DNA from: DAOQVR01 sp035341665
GTDB taxonomy: Bacteria; Chloroflexota; Anaerolineae; JAAYZQ01
Reading direction: 5' to 3'
NCBI GenBank assembly: GCA_035341665.1
Contig: DAOQVR010000001.1
Location: 310,001-374,000, forward strand
Length of the DNA: 64,000 nucleotides
The translations under genes were made by a program, and so were the position numbers. Below are positions 53,101 through 62,929 of the stretch, piece after piece. How positions within the stretch are numbered: the stretch's first letter is position 1; the number at the start of each line of letters is the position of its first letter. The notes below the pieces were generated by a model, which worked only from the letters and a program-made list of their open reading frames with translations, was not told the origin of the DNA and ran no database searches.

Positions 53101-55056
53101 ATGAAGATCAGCACGGTTCTTGACCAAATCGATCTAGGAGCCATTGCATTACCCGAGTTCCAACGCGGATACGTTTGGAATCGGAACCAGGTGCGTGGAC
53201 TCCTGCTGTCCCTTTACAGGCGGCATCCGGTCGGAATGCTTTTGGTGTGGGTGACAGCGACCGAGACTGCCTCGGCACGAGGTGATGGCGCGCTTCAGCC
53301 AGGTTTTGTGAAGTTGTTGCTTGATGGCCAACAGCGGATCACCTCACTCTACGGCATCATGCGCGGCAAGTCACCCCAGTTCTTTGAGGGCAACGATCAA
53401 GCGTTCACCGGGCTGCACTTCAACCTTCAGGACGAAACCTTCGAGTTCTATGCTCCATTGAAAATGAAGGAGAATCCGTTTTGGATCGATGTGACACAGT
53501 TGATGCAAAACGGCACGGGCGAGTTCGTTCAACGATTGGCAACAATGCCAGAGCTGCAAGCCGATCTCTCGGCCTATCTGAGACGACTGACAGATGTTGA
53601 GGGAATAAAAAACATCGAGCTGTACGTTGAAGAGGTAACGGGTAAAGACAAAACCGTCGATGTTGTGGTTGATATCTTCAACCAGGTGAACAGCGGTGGT
53701 ACCAAGCTCTCGAAGGGTGACCTGGCTCTGGCCAAGGTATGCGCAAGCTGGCCCGAGGCCCGCACCGCTTTGAGGGGATGTCTGGACAAGTGGCGCGGCG
53801 CTGGCTATCACTTTAGACTGGAATGGTTGCTGCGCAGCATCACGACAATCACGACGGGACAAGCCCTCTTTTCTGGCCTGGATAGCGTCGACATGCACAC
53901 GTTCAGGAAAGGTGTACAACAAGCAGAACGTGCAACAGACAAGTTGCTGACCATGATTTCGGGGCGATTGGGGCTTGATCATGACCGGGTTTTGGGAAGC
54001 CGGTATTCGTTTCCATTGATGGTGCGCTACTTGACACAGCGAGGCGGGAATCTGGCTGATTCAAAAGAGAGGGACAAACTGCTGTACTGGTACATTCATA
54101 CGTTTCTGTGGGGCCGTTATGCTGGTTCGACAGAAACCAGGCTCAATCAAGATCTGGCTGCGATCGAACAACAGGATGGAGCGCTCGATCGCCTGATTGA
54201 CCAATTGCGCCAGGATCGAGGCGATCTTGGGGTTCATCCAGACGACTTTCGAGGCTGGAGTGTGTCAGCGCGATTCTATCCCTTGCTGTATATGCTCACG
54301 CGCGTAAATCATGCTCAAGACTGGGGAACGGGCATTGAGTTGTCCGATCAGATGCTGGGTAAACTCAGCAGCCTCCAGCTCCATCATATTTTTCCTAAGG
54401 CACTCCTGTACAAGTACGGCTACGACCGCCAAGAGGTCAATGCCCTCGCAAACTTTACATTTCTAACTCAAGAAACTAACTTGTGTGTCTCCGACCGGAA
54501 CCCGGCCGAGTATCTTCCTGAGTATGCTCGAAAACACCCTGGCGCGATCGAGTCACATTGGATTCCAATGGATCCTCAACTGTGGCAAGTTGAGAACTAT
54601 CGCGATTTCCTTGCCGCCCGACGCGAACTGCTCGCCCGATCTGCCAACGGATTCTTGGACAGCCTGGTCAAGGGCTCGGTGCCTGATGTCGCAGTGATTG
54701 CTGAACCAGTCCTGGAACGATTGGAACCACCAGTCCCGGGGACGGTAGCTACTGATCAAGAGGAACAACTTATTCGGGAGTGCAACGAGTGGGTTGTTTG
54801 CCTGGGGTTACCCGAGGGCGAGTACATGTTTGAGTTGGCCGATCCAGAGACCGGTGAACCGTTGGCTATCCTTGACCTCGCCTGGCCACACGGATTGCAG
54901 GAGCGATACAGCGAGCCGGTGGCGATGTTGGTTGACGAGGGCAAGGACACGGAAGAAGCGGCGAACAGGGCTCGATATCGCTATTTCACAAACGTGTCCG
55001 AGTTTCAGACCTACGTCAGGCGAGAGATTCTGGCGCTAACTGAAGAGAGTGTGTAA
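53101..55056 (+). CDS. GmrSD-type protein: DUF262 plus DUF1524 HNH nuclease
   Basis: 651 residues. N-terminal DUF262 (GmrS-like): LPEFQRGYVWNRNQVRGLL and LLDGQQRITSLYGI (DGQQR nucleotide motif ~79-83). Toward the C-terminus, HHIFPKALLYKYG (~427) followed by N-x2-ANFTFLTQETN is the His-Asn HNH core of DUF1524 (GmrD). Such proteins form modification-dependent (type IV) restriction enzymes cutting modified phage DNA. AGAGGTAG precedes the ATG. The gene sits between helicase and methylase with gaps of 12-13 bases, but is markedly AT-richer than both, suggesting insertion of a module into an older operon. Confidence 0.88.
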   Translation: MKISTVLDQIDLGAIALPEFQRGYVWNRNQVRGLLLSLYRRHPVGMLLVWVTATETASARGDGALQPGFVKLLLDGQQRITSLYGIMRGKSPQFFEGNDQAFTGLHFNLQDETFEFYAPLKMKENPFWIDVTQLMQNGTGEFVQRLATMPELQADLSAYLRRLTDVEGIKNIELYVEEVTGKDKTVDVVVDIFNQVNSGGTKLSKGDLALAKVCASWPEARTALRGCLDKWRGAGYHFRLEWLLRSITTITTGQALFSGLDSVDMHTFRKGVQQAERATDKLLTMISGRLGLDHDRVLGSRYSFPLMVRYLTQRGGNLADSKERDKLLYWYIHTFLWGRYAGSTETRLNQDLAAIEQQDGALDRLIDQLRQDRGDLGVHPDDFRGWSVSARFYPLLYMLTRVNHAQDWGTGIELSDQMLGKLSSLQLHHIFPKALLYKYGYDRQEVNALANFTFLTQETNLCVSDRNPAEYLPEYARKHPGAIESHWIPMDPQLWQVENYRDFLAARRELLARSANGFLDSLVKGSVPDVAVIAEPVLERLEPPVPGTVATDQEEQLIRECNEWVVCLGLPEGEYMFELADPETGEPLAILDLAWPHGLQERYSEPVAMLVDEGKDTEEAANRARYRYFTNVSEFQTYVRREILALTEESV

Positions 55057-55068
55057 GAAAGGTACTAT

Positions 55069-57870
55069 ATGACCTACCGCAAGAAACTGATCGAAATCGC
55101 CCTACCACTGGAAGCGATCAACGAGGCCAGCGCGCGGGAAAAGTCGATCCGGCACGGACACCCGAGCACGCTGCACCTGTGGTGGGCTCGTCGGCCACTG
55201 GCCGCCTGCCGGGCGGTGATTTTCGCCTCGCTGGTAGACGACCCCAACGACCCCGACGCCCCGGCCGAGTTCGTGGAGGCGTGCCGCAACCTGCCGCGCG
55301 GCAAGAACGCGGCGGCAGACGATACACCGCGGCAGCGGCTGTTCGATTTCATCGAGACACTGGTTCAGTGGGAAAGCACCACCGACGAGCAGGTGCTAGA
55401 GACGGCGCGGCACCTGATCCGGCTGGCGACGAGTGACAACCCACCGCCGCTGCTCGACCCGTTTGCCGGTGGCGGGAGCATCCCCCTGGAAGCCCAACGC
55501 CTGGGGCTGGAGGCGCACGCGAGCGACCTGAACCCCGTGGCGGTGATGATCAACAAAGCCCTCATCGAGATCCCGCCCCGCTTTGCAGACAGGCCCCCAG
55601 TGAATCAACGCGACCGGGAGAAGATGGGCAGTGGCACGCGATGGAAGGGCGCAGCCGGTCTGGCTGCCGATGTTCGCTACTACGGCGAATGGATACGAGA
55701 TCGGGCATGGAAGAGAATAGGGCATCTGTATCCTGACTGTAATGGCGAGACGGTGATTGCCTGGCTGTGGGCGCGTACCGTGAAATGCCCCAACCCGGCC
55801 TGCGGTGCGCAGATGCCATTGGTCAGTGCCTTCTGGTTGAGCAAGAAGAAAGGACGCCACACCTGGATTGAACCGATGATAAACCGCCAGACCAGAAGCG
55901 TGCGATTCGTGGTCAAAACAGGTGACGGGCAGCCGCCCGATCCGCCCAAAGTCAGCCGTGGGGCAAACTTTCGCTGCCTTGTCTGTAGCGAAATAGCACC
56001 GGACCAACACCTAAAAGACGAAGGAATGGCCGGGCGGATAGCCGCTCAACTAATGGCTGTCGTAACTGAAGGCAGAAATGGACGTAGCTACTATGCTCCG
56101 ACATCGGAAGACGAACAGATCGCTATACAGGCGCAGCCAAGTTGGAAACCAGTGGGTCAACTGGCTGATGACCCTCGTAACATCTGGTGTCGCATTTATG
56201 GTTTTGATGATTTTGCTGATCTCTTTACTCCGCGTCAGCTTGTTGCCCTAACCAGCTTCAGCGACTTGGTAGCCGAGGCCCGCAAGCAAATCCACAACGA
56301 CGCCAGCGTCGCTGGCATGTCTGACGATGACATCTCCTTGCGAGACAGTGGTACCGGCGCCTGGGCCTATGCCGAAGCGGTAAGTGTCTACTTGGCGTTC
56401 GCCGTAGATCGCAGCGCTGATTTTTGGGGAAGTTTGGCGATTTGGGCAAATCAGCCCAAAAATGAGCTGGTGGCACATGTCTTTGGAAGACAAGCATTAC
56501 CAATGGTATGGGATTATGCTGAGGCGAACCCGTTTAGTTCGTCCGGAGGAAACTGGCTTGGCAACTTGGAGTTCATAGCAAAAGCGGTGGACAATTCGGT
56601 CCGAAATCCAGCTTCGGGAAAAGCAATTCAGGCTGATGCTACTCAGTTGGACGATCTGCAGACGACGGTGATCTCAACTGATCCTCCCTATTACGACAAT
56701 ATCGGCTATGCCGATTTGTCCGACTATTTCTATATCTGGATGCGAGCCTCTTTGCACGAAGTCTTCCCTGACGTTTTCAGCACACTACTTGTTCCCAAAA
56801 CACCCGAGTTAGTCGCAGATCCCTACCGGTATGGCGGGGACAAAGATGCTGCTACAGAGCATTTCGAAACGGGGCTGATGAAGTCATTTTCCCAAATGAG
56901 ACGCTTTGTACAGCCTAACTATCCGTTGACTGTCTACTATGCCTTCAAGCAGCAAGAAATCGTGGTGAACGAAGGTACGACCAGTACCGGCTGGGAAACA
57001 ATGCTGACCGGTCTAGTCCAAACAGGCTTTCGAATTGTTGGTACCTGGCCTATGCGCACAGAGCGATCCGGACGTCTTGTTGCCAGTGGCACTAATGCTC
57101 TGGCATCTTCTATTGTGCTCGTTTGTCGCCTACGACCGGATGATGCCCAGATGACCTCTCGCCGCGAGTTCGTCAACGCCCTACGCCGTGAACTGCCGGC
57201 CGCCCTACGAGAGATGCAATCGGGCAACATTGCCCCGGTGGATCTAGCGCAGGCCAGCATCGGCCCGGGCATGGCTATCTACAGCCGCTACGCCAAGGTC
57301 CTGGAACCCAACGGTGACCGCCTCACAGTGCGCACCGCCCTGCAGCTCATCAACCAAGAACTGGACGCATATCTGTCCGAACAGGAGGGCCACATCGACG
57401 AAGACTCGCGCTTTGCCGTGGCCTGGTTCGAGCAGTTCGGCTTCCGGGAAGGGCCGTTCGGCCAGGCCGACGTGCTGGCGCGAGCCAAGAACACAAGTGT
57501 CGACGGTCTGGCCCATGCCGGCGTGTTGGAATCTGGCGCGGGCAAGGTGCGGCTACGGCGCTGGGCCGAGCTCGATCCCGCCTGGGATCCGAGGACCGAC
57601 CGGCGTCTTACCGTATGGGAAACCGTCCACCATCTCGTCGAACGGTTGAATGTGTATGGAGAGGAGGGAGCAGCCATGCTCCTCGCCAAGATGCCATCAG
57701 AATTGGCTGCCCAGGCGCGGCAACTAGCATACCGGCTGTACAGCATCTGCGAACGGAAGGGATGGGCGGAGCACGCCCGCAATTACAATGCGCTGGTCAT
57801 CTCCTGGAGTGCCAGCCAGGAGCAGGCGCGAACATTCAAGGAGCAGTACCAGCAAGCAGCGCTTTTCTAA
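55069..57870 (+). CDS. DUF1156 adenine-specific DNA methylase (COG1743-like)
   Basis: 933 residues. The DUF1156 N-terminus (EKSIRHGHPSTLHLWWARRP) is followed by SAM motif I LLDPFAGGGSIPLEAQRLG (~128-146), a Zn-ribbon-like pair (CPNPAC ~240, CLVC ~305) and the catalytic DPPYYDNIGYADLSDYF (~537). It would methylate adenine in host DNA and mark self. The outer thirds are GC-rich, while about 55.62-57.12 kb is visibly AT-richer, suggesting replacement of a central, possibly target-recognition, segment. AGAAAGGT precedes the ATG. Confidence 0.9.
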   Translation: MTYRKKLIEIALPLEAINEASAREKSIRHGHPSTLHLWWARRPLAACRAVIFASLVDDPNDPDAPAEFVEACRNLPRGKNAAADDTPRQRLFDFIETLVQWESTTDEQVLETARHLIRLATSDNPPPLLDPFAGGGSIPLEAQRLGLEAHASDLNPVAVMINKALIEIPPRFADRPPVNQRDREKMGSGTRWKGAAGLAADVRYYGEWIRDRAWKRIGHLYPDCNGETVIAWLWARTVKCPNPACGAQMPLVSAFWLSKKKGRHTWIEPMINRQTRSVRFVVKTGDGQPPDPPKVSRGANFRCLVCSEIAPDQHLKDEGMAGRIAAQLMAVVTEGRNGRSYYAPTSEDEQIAIQAQPSWKPVGQLADDPRNIWCRIYGFDDFADLFTPRQLVALTSFSDLVAEARKQIHNDASVAGMSDDDISLRDSGTGAWAYAEAVSVYLAFAVDRSADFWGSLAIWANQPKNELVAHVFGRQALPMVWDYAEANPFSSSGGNWLGNLEFIAKAVDNSVRNPASGKAIQADATQLDDLQTTVISTDPPYYDNIGYADLSDYFYIWMRASLHEVFPDVFSTLLVPKTPELVADPYRYGGDKDAATEHFETGLMKSFSQMRRFVQPNYPLTVYYAFKQQEIVVNEGTTSTGWETMLTGLVQTGFRIVGTWPMRTERSGRLVASGTNALASSIVLVCRLRPDDAQMTSRREFVNALRRELPAALREMQSGNIAPVDLAQASIGPGMAIYSRYAKVLEPNGDRLTVRTALQLINQELDAYLSEQEGHIDEDSRFAVAWFEQFGFREGPFGQADVLARAKNTSVDGLAHAGVLESGAGKVRLRRWAELDPAWDPRTDRRLTVWETVHHLVERLNVYGEEGAAMLLAKMPSELAAQARQLAYRLYSICERKGWAEHARNYNALVISWSASQEQARTFKEQYQQAALF

Positions 57871-57985
57871 AGAATCTGAGCAGCACGTTGCTAACATGGC
57901 TTGGCGGATCAAGGAGATAAACTTATCGCTGTTCTAAGCCGGAAATGGGTGGCTGAGGGTTTGTTATTCTATAAAGGTGTTCAGG

Positions 57986-59539
57986 ATGTATTTTGATTCT
58001 GTTTACGTGCACAATTTTGGACCAATAGCAGGGATTCAGCTGCAGTTGGCCCCCAATGGCATTAACACGATCTTTGGATACAACGGATCTGGGAAGACTC
58101 AGATAGTCGGTGCGATTCAGTTTGCTTTACTCGGGGAGACGTGCAATGTAAGTTATCACACTGACGAAGCAACAGCTACTCCATCCATAGTTGAGCTTGT
58201 GCTTGCAGATGACAAGAGCGCAGAGACTCTTCGGTGTGAAGTTGGTATTGACAGTGCTGGCACTATGCACTGGAACAGAATGATCAGCTCCCCACTAACC
58301 CGCACGCATTCGCCAGAGAGAGCGACTGGAAGCTCTTTGATGTTGCATCGCAAGCTCGTAAGACTACTCGATGGGTCGAATGCACCGACCTTGGTCATTC
58401 CGTTGGAGTTGGAGACTGCACTTGATGTGCCACAGCTTGCCTTTGATCTTTTCGATGAGGCTTTGCTCGAAGACGACTTACTTCGGGAGTTCGTCCTCAA
58501 CCTGAGAAATCTGGTACGGGGTCGGGAGAGCAGCTTCCCAGCGTTTCTGTCATGGGGCCAACGCAACCTGCTAACGTTGCTTCAGGAATTTCTAAGACGA
58601 AAGAACTTTCCACACTCTATCCCTTTGATACTTGACAGTAATCTTAGTGCTTTCGGTGGCGCAGCTTTGTCGATTGTCGTTAGGCTTCTCCGACTCATCG
58701 CAGTCAAAGACCAAGTATTGATTTTGTCTTCATGGTCTGATTCTTTCAGCTCCTTTGAAGATGGAGAGATTAAGACTCGTCATGATCTGCCCCAACCGAA
58801 CTTTGCTTCCCGAGGTCTTTCACTCGTGTCGTACCCATACTACGGTGACGCTGCAACCGTCAAGGAAGAGCAGGAGACTCGAGCCTTGGTTGTTACAGAG
58901 GGAAAGACGGATAGCAAGCATTTGAAAGCTGCTTTGCAGGCATTCCGAAGTTGCGGAATGTATCAAACGCTTCGGGTGGAATTCCACGAGTATGGAGATG
59001 ATACTCCAATGGGAGGCCCAGAGCTTAGAAAACTCTGTGAGCAGTACTCCAGACTACCGAATGATCGAAAAACTATCTTCATTTTTGATCGCGATGACTC
59101 AGTGGTCTTGAAACACATTAGCGGCAAAGACAAACCCTATAAAGAATGGGGGAATCGCGTGTACTCCTTTGCCATTCCTCTCGTTGACCATCGACCGGAT
59201 GTATCTGAGATGTGTATTGAACTTTACTACACAGATGAGGAGATCACCCGCCAGGATCGGCATGGTCGACGCCTTTTCCTTAGCAGCGAGTTCAGCGAGA
59301 GATCGGGTTGGGCCAAAGATGGTAGCCCAGTAACCTATTCTTATCCCAGTAAGCTGCAAAGTTCGAAGGTCTCGATTATTGACAGCCACGTCTTTGCAGG
59401 AGGCGACACTAACGTTGCTTTGTCGAAGAGTCAGTTTGCCGACTATGTACTTGGTCAAGTCGAAGGGTTTCATAACTTTGACTTTGGATCTTTTCGGAAC
59501 ATTTTCGATGTGATCGCTCAAATCACTGCACGCAACTAG
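57986..59539 (+). CDS. Compact ATPase-TOPRIM (OLD-like) protein
   Basis: 517 residues. Walker A GYNGSGKTQIVGAI (31-44), an unusual signature-like SWGQRNLLTLL and Walker B-like IPLILDSNLS where the usual DEP is DSN. From ~residue 300 a TOPRIM-like nuclease part shows VVTEGKTD (Glu305) and FIFDRDD (Asp368/Asp370). OLD-family nucleases have this ATPase-then-TOPRIM order, but are normally longer with helical inserts, which are nearly absent here. ATG 57986 with AAAGGTG upstream is preferred over GTG 57977. AT-rich; lies between DUF1156 and DUF499. Defence role inferred. Confidence 0.75.
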   Translation: MYFDSVYVHNFGPIAGIQLQLAPNGINTIFGYNGSGKTQIVGAIQFALLGETCNVSYHTDEATATPSIVELVLADDKSAETLRCEVGIDSAGTMHWNRMISSPLTRTHSPERATGSSLMLHRKLVRLLDGSNAPTLVIPLELETALDVPQLAFDLFDEALLEDDLLREFVLNLRNLVRGRESSFPAFLSWGQRNLLTLLQEFLRRKNFPHSIPLILDSNLSAFGGAALSIVVRLLRLIAVKDQVLILSSWSDSFSSFEDGEIKTRHDLPQPNFASRGLSLVSYPYYGDAATVKEEQETRALVVTEGKTDSKHLKAALQAFRSCGMYQTLRVEFHEYGDDTPMGGPELRKLCEQYSRLPNDRKTIFIFDRDDSVVLKHISGKDKPYKEWGNRVYSFAIPLVDHRPDVSEMCIELYYTDEEITRQDRHGRRLFLSSEFSERSGWAKDGSPVTYSYPSKLQSSKVSIIDSHVFAGGDTNVALSKSQFADYVLGQVEGFHNFDFGSFRNIFDVIAQITARN

Positions 59540-59591
59540 CGTAGAGGTTCCGGTTATTAGCCGCAACTCAACGGACGTACGAGAGGGTCGA

Positions 59592-62500
59592 ATGGCACTA
59601 AGCAATAGAGAGCGCGTAGGACGGATCATGCAGGCGTTGAAGGATGGCCTGGTACCTTTTGTCATTCGTGAGTACCGGCAGACGTACGGGCAGCGGTACG
59701 GCGAAGAGATGGAGGCAGCGCTGACGACGCCCGGCTACCCCGGCCTGCCGGCGGACGCCTGGACGTCGGCCGAGGCGCTGCTCGACGCGCTCGACACGCA
59801 TGCCTGCCTACACCTTATGTGGCGTCGCTGGAATGACGCCTTCCAGGACAAGCTGGGGCATGTCGGCCGCTCCTACGTCAGCGAGATGATCGAGGCGCGC
59901 AACGATTGGGCGCACCAAGCGGCCTTTTCCAACGACGAGGCCTACCGCATCGCCGACACAGCCGCCCGCCTGCTCAAGATGGTTAGCGCCGCCCCGGAAG
60001 CGGCACGCGTCGACGAGATTGGCCGCGACCTGCTGCGCCAGCGCTTCGAGGCCGAGGCCGAGGAAGCGAAAAAGAAGACGGTCGTCCAGGGCGATCAGAT
60101 CACGACGACCTTTGGCCTCAAGCCGTGGCGCGAGGTGGTGCAGCCGCATCCCGACGTGGCGAGCGGACGCTACATCCAGGCCGAGTTCGCCGCCGACCTG
60201 GCCCAGGTGCTGGCCGGCACGGCCGAGGCCGAGTACCAGGACCCGCGGGAGTTCTTCCGGCGCACCTACCTGACCGAGGGCCTGCTGGAGCTGCTCATCA
60301 CCGGCATCCAGCGCCTGACGGCCCAGGGCGGCGAGCCCGTCGTCCAGCTCCAGACCGCCTTTGGTGGCGGCAAGACGCACAGCATGCTGGCGCTGTACCA
60401 CATCTGCGGGGGCGGCATCAAGCTGGCAGACGTGCCGGGCGGTGACCGCATCCGCAAGCGGATCGGCGACGTTGATCTGCCCGAGGCCAACATCGCCGTC
60501 CTGGTCGGCACCGCCCTCGACCCGTCCCGGCCGCGTGAGTACCCGGATGCGACGGCCCGCACGCTGTGGGGCGAGCTGGCCTACCAGTTGGGCGGCGTCG
60601 AAGGCTACAGGGTGGTGGAACAGTCGGACCTGAAGGGCGTCAGCCCCGGCGCCAACACGCTGAGTGAGCTGTTTGACCGCTTTGGCCCCTGCCTGGTGAT
60701 CGTCGACGAGCTGGTGGCCTACGCCCGCAATCTGTACCGAGTCGATGACCTGCCGGGCGGCTCGTTCGACTCGATCATGACCTTCATGCAGGCGCTCACC
60801 GAGGCGCTCAAGCGCTCGCCCGAGTCAATGCTGTTGATCGCGCTGCCCGAGTCGGACATCGAGATCGGCGGCGAGGCGGGGCAGGCGGTGCTGAACGCCC
60901 TGGCGCACGTCGTCGGCCGGCTGGAATCCGTGTGGAAGCCGGTGACGCCTACCGAGAGTTTCGAGATCGTGCGCCGACGCCTGTTCGCCACCGAGATCGA
61001 CTACCCGGCGCGCGACGCCGTGGTCGGCGCCTTTGGCGACATGTACCGAAACGCCGCAGGCGAGTTTCCTGCCGGTGTTGCCGAGCGCGATTACATCGAC
61101 CGCGTCCGGGCGGCCTATCCCATCCACCCAGAGCTGTTCGACCGCCTCTACCAGGATTGGTCGACGCTGGATCGTTTCCAGCGCACCCGCGGCGTGCTGC
61201 GCCTGATGGCGGCCGTCATCCACCAGTTGTGGACGCGGGGCGACCAGTCGTTGCTGATCCTGCCCGGCACACTGCCCCTCGACTCTACACCGGTGCGCAA
61301 CGAGCTGCTGCGCTACCTGCCCGATTTCTGGGCGGCGGTCATGGACACCGACATTGACGGCCCCGAGTCCCGCCCCTTTGCCATCGACGCCAACGTGCCC
61401 GCCCTGGGACGTTACAACGCGGCGCGGCGGGTGGCGCGGACGATCTTTGTGGGCAGCGCGCCGTCGGTGGCAGCGCAGCGGGTGCGAGGATTGGAAGAGG
61501 TGCGCGTGCGCCTGGGCTGCAGCCAGCCGGGCGAGCCGGCAGCCGTTTTTGGCGACGCACTGCGACGCATGGGCGGGCAGCTCACCTACCTCTACACCGA
61601 CGGCAGCCGCTACTGGTACGACACGCGGCCGACGGTCAACAAGCTGGCACGAGACCGCGCGCAGGGATACCGCGACGAAGAGGTGAACGCCGAGCTGGTA
61701 ACGCGGCTGAAGGGCGTGCCCAAGAACCGCGACTTTGCGGGACATCACGTCGCTCCACCCGAAACCTCTGACGTGGCCGACGAGGACCGGGTGCGGATCG
61801 TCGTCCTGCACCCCGACGCGACCCACAAGCGGGTGACGGGCGGAACCGAGGCCCTAAAGCAGGCGCGGCGCATCTTGGACAGCCGCGGCACGGCACAGCG
61901 CTTGTGCAAGAACATGCTCGTCTTTTTGGCCGCCGACGAGGGGGACGCCGAGGCGCTGCGCCTCGCGGTGCGCGACTATTTAGCGTGGCAGTCGATCCAG
62001 GACGAGCGCGACGAGCTGAACCTGGACGCCCAGCAACGCCGCCAGGTCAAAACGAGCCTGGACAAGGCCCACGAGACGGTGGACCTGCGGGTGCGGGGCG
62101 CCTACAACTGGCTTCTCGTGCCGGTGCAGCCCGAGCCTCTGGGGCCGGTCGAGTTCCAGGCGAGCAAAATCAGCGGGGATGACAGCTTTTACGACCGGGC
62201 CGCCCGCCGGCTGCGCAACGACGGGCTGCTGATCTATGACTGGTCGCCCGACATCTTGCGGATGGAGTTGGACCGCTACATCTGGAGCGAGGACCGCGGC
62301 TGGGAAGTCGGGCTGAAGCAGCTTTGGGAGTACCTGGCCCAGTACTGCTATCTGCCGCGGTTGTTCGACCGCGAGGTGCTGGTAAAGGCGGTGAAGGACG
62401 GCGTCGGCCGGCTGGATGCACCGTTTGCGTATGCTACGGGCAAGAGCCCGGAAGGGTACCATACCGGACTGGTCTTGCGCACGCTGGGGACAGTCTATTT

Positions 62501-62879
62501 TGACGATCGGAGCCTGCTGGTGCATCCGGAGCACATGGCCGCGCCGCCTGAGGTCAAGGTCGAGGTAAAAGGCAAGGAAGGGACCAAGACTTCTGGCGAG
62601 GGCGGGCAAACGACAGATGAGAAGCCCGAGCCCGTGGAGAAGATGATCTCGCGCTACTATGGCCGGGTGGCGGTCGAGCCGCAACGTGTGAACAAGGAGA
62701 TGGGGCTCATCGTCGAAGAGGTCATCCAGCGGCTGACCAGCCAGGTGGGGTGCGAGGTCGAGATCACGATCGAGATCAAGGCCAGGAAGGCGGATGGGTT
62801 CGAGGAGAGCACGATCCGGACGGTGAGTGAGAACAGTCGGACGTTGAAGTTTGAGCATTATGGGTTTGAGGAGACATAG
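59592..62879 (+). CDS. Swt1-type HEPN domain plus DUF499 ATPase (COG1483-like)
   Basis: 1,095 residues. Residues ~1-125 form a Swt1-like HEPN domain with the RNase-type R-x4-H motif, RNDWAH (Arg103 to His108). The DUF499 AAA+ part has Walker A QTAFGGGKTHSML (~254-266), CLVIVDELVAY (~360) and LLIALPESD. The C-terminal tail after ~990 is a charged linker, then a small helical/beta part. DUF499 ATPases travel with DUF1156 methylases and SNF2 helicases in defence islands. GAGAGGG precedes the ATG. GC-rich, matching helicase and methylase. Confidence 0.88.
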   Translation: MALSNRERVGRIMQALKDGLVPFVIREYRQTYGQRYGEEMEAALTTPGYPGLPADAWTSAEALLDALDTHACLHLMWRRWNDAFQDKLGHVGRSYVSEMIEARNDWAHQAAFSNDEAYRIADTAARLLKMVSAAPEAARVDEIGRDLLRQRFEAEAEEAKKKTVVQGDQITTTFGLKPWREVVQPHPDVASGRYIQAEFAADLAQVLAGTAEAEYQDPREFFRRTYLTEGLLELLITGIQRLTAQGGEPVVQLQTAFGGGKTHSMLALYHICGGGIKLADVPGGDRIRKRIGDVDLPEANIAVLVGTALDPSRPREYPDATARTLWGELAYQLGGVEGYRVVEQSDLKGVSPGANTLSELFDRFGPCLVIVDELVAYARNLYRVDDLPGGSFDSIMTFMQALTEALKRSPESMLLIALPESDIEIGGEAGQAVLNALAHVVGRLESVWKPVTPTESFEIVRRRLFATEIDYPARDAVVGAFGDMYRNAAGEFPAGVAERDYIDRVRAAYPIHPELFDRLYQDWSTLDRFQRTRGVLRLMAAVIHQLWTRGDQSLLILPGTLPLDSTPVRNELLRYLPDFWAAVMDTDIDGPESRPFAIDANVPALGRYNAARRVARTIFVGSAPSVAAQRVRGLEEVRVRLGCSQPGEPAAVFGDALRRMGGQLTYLYTDGSRYWYDTRPTVNKLARDRAQGYRDEEVNAELVTRLKGVPKNRDFAGHHVAPPETSDVADEDRVRIVVLHPDATHKRVTGGTEALKQARRILDSRGTAQRLCKNMLVFLAADEGDAEALRLAVRDYLAWQSIQDERDELNLDAQQRRQVKTSLDKAHETVDLRVRGAYNWLLVPVQPEPLGPVEFQASKISGDDSFYDRAARRLRNDGLLIYDWSPDILRMELDRYIWSEDRGWEVGLKQLWEYLAQYCYLPRLFDREVLVKAVKDGVGRLDAPFAYATGKSPEGYHTGLVLRTLGTVYFDDRSLLVHPEHMAAPPEVKVEVKGKEGTKTSGEGGQTTDEKPEPVEKMISRYYGRVAVEPQRVNKEMGLIVEEVIQRLTSQVGCEVEITIEIKARKADGFEESTIRTVSENSRTLKFEHYGFEET

Positions 62880-62929
62880 ACACTCCTTCACGTGAGCTCA
62901 TCGAGATTGCTTTCACAAGCGATTGGAGC

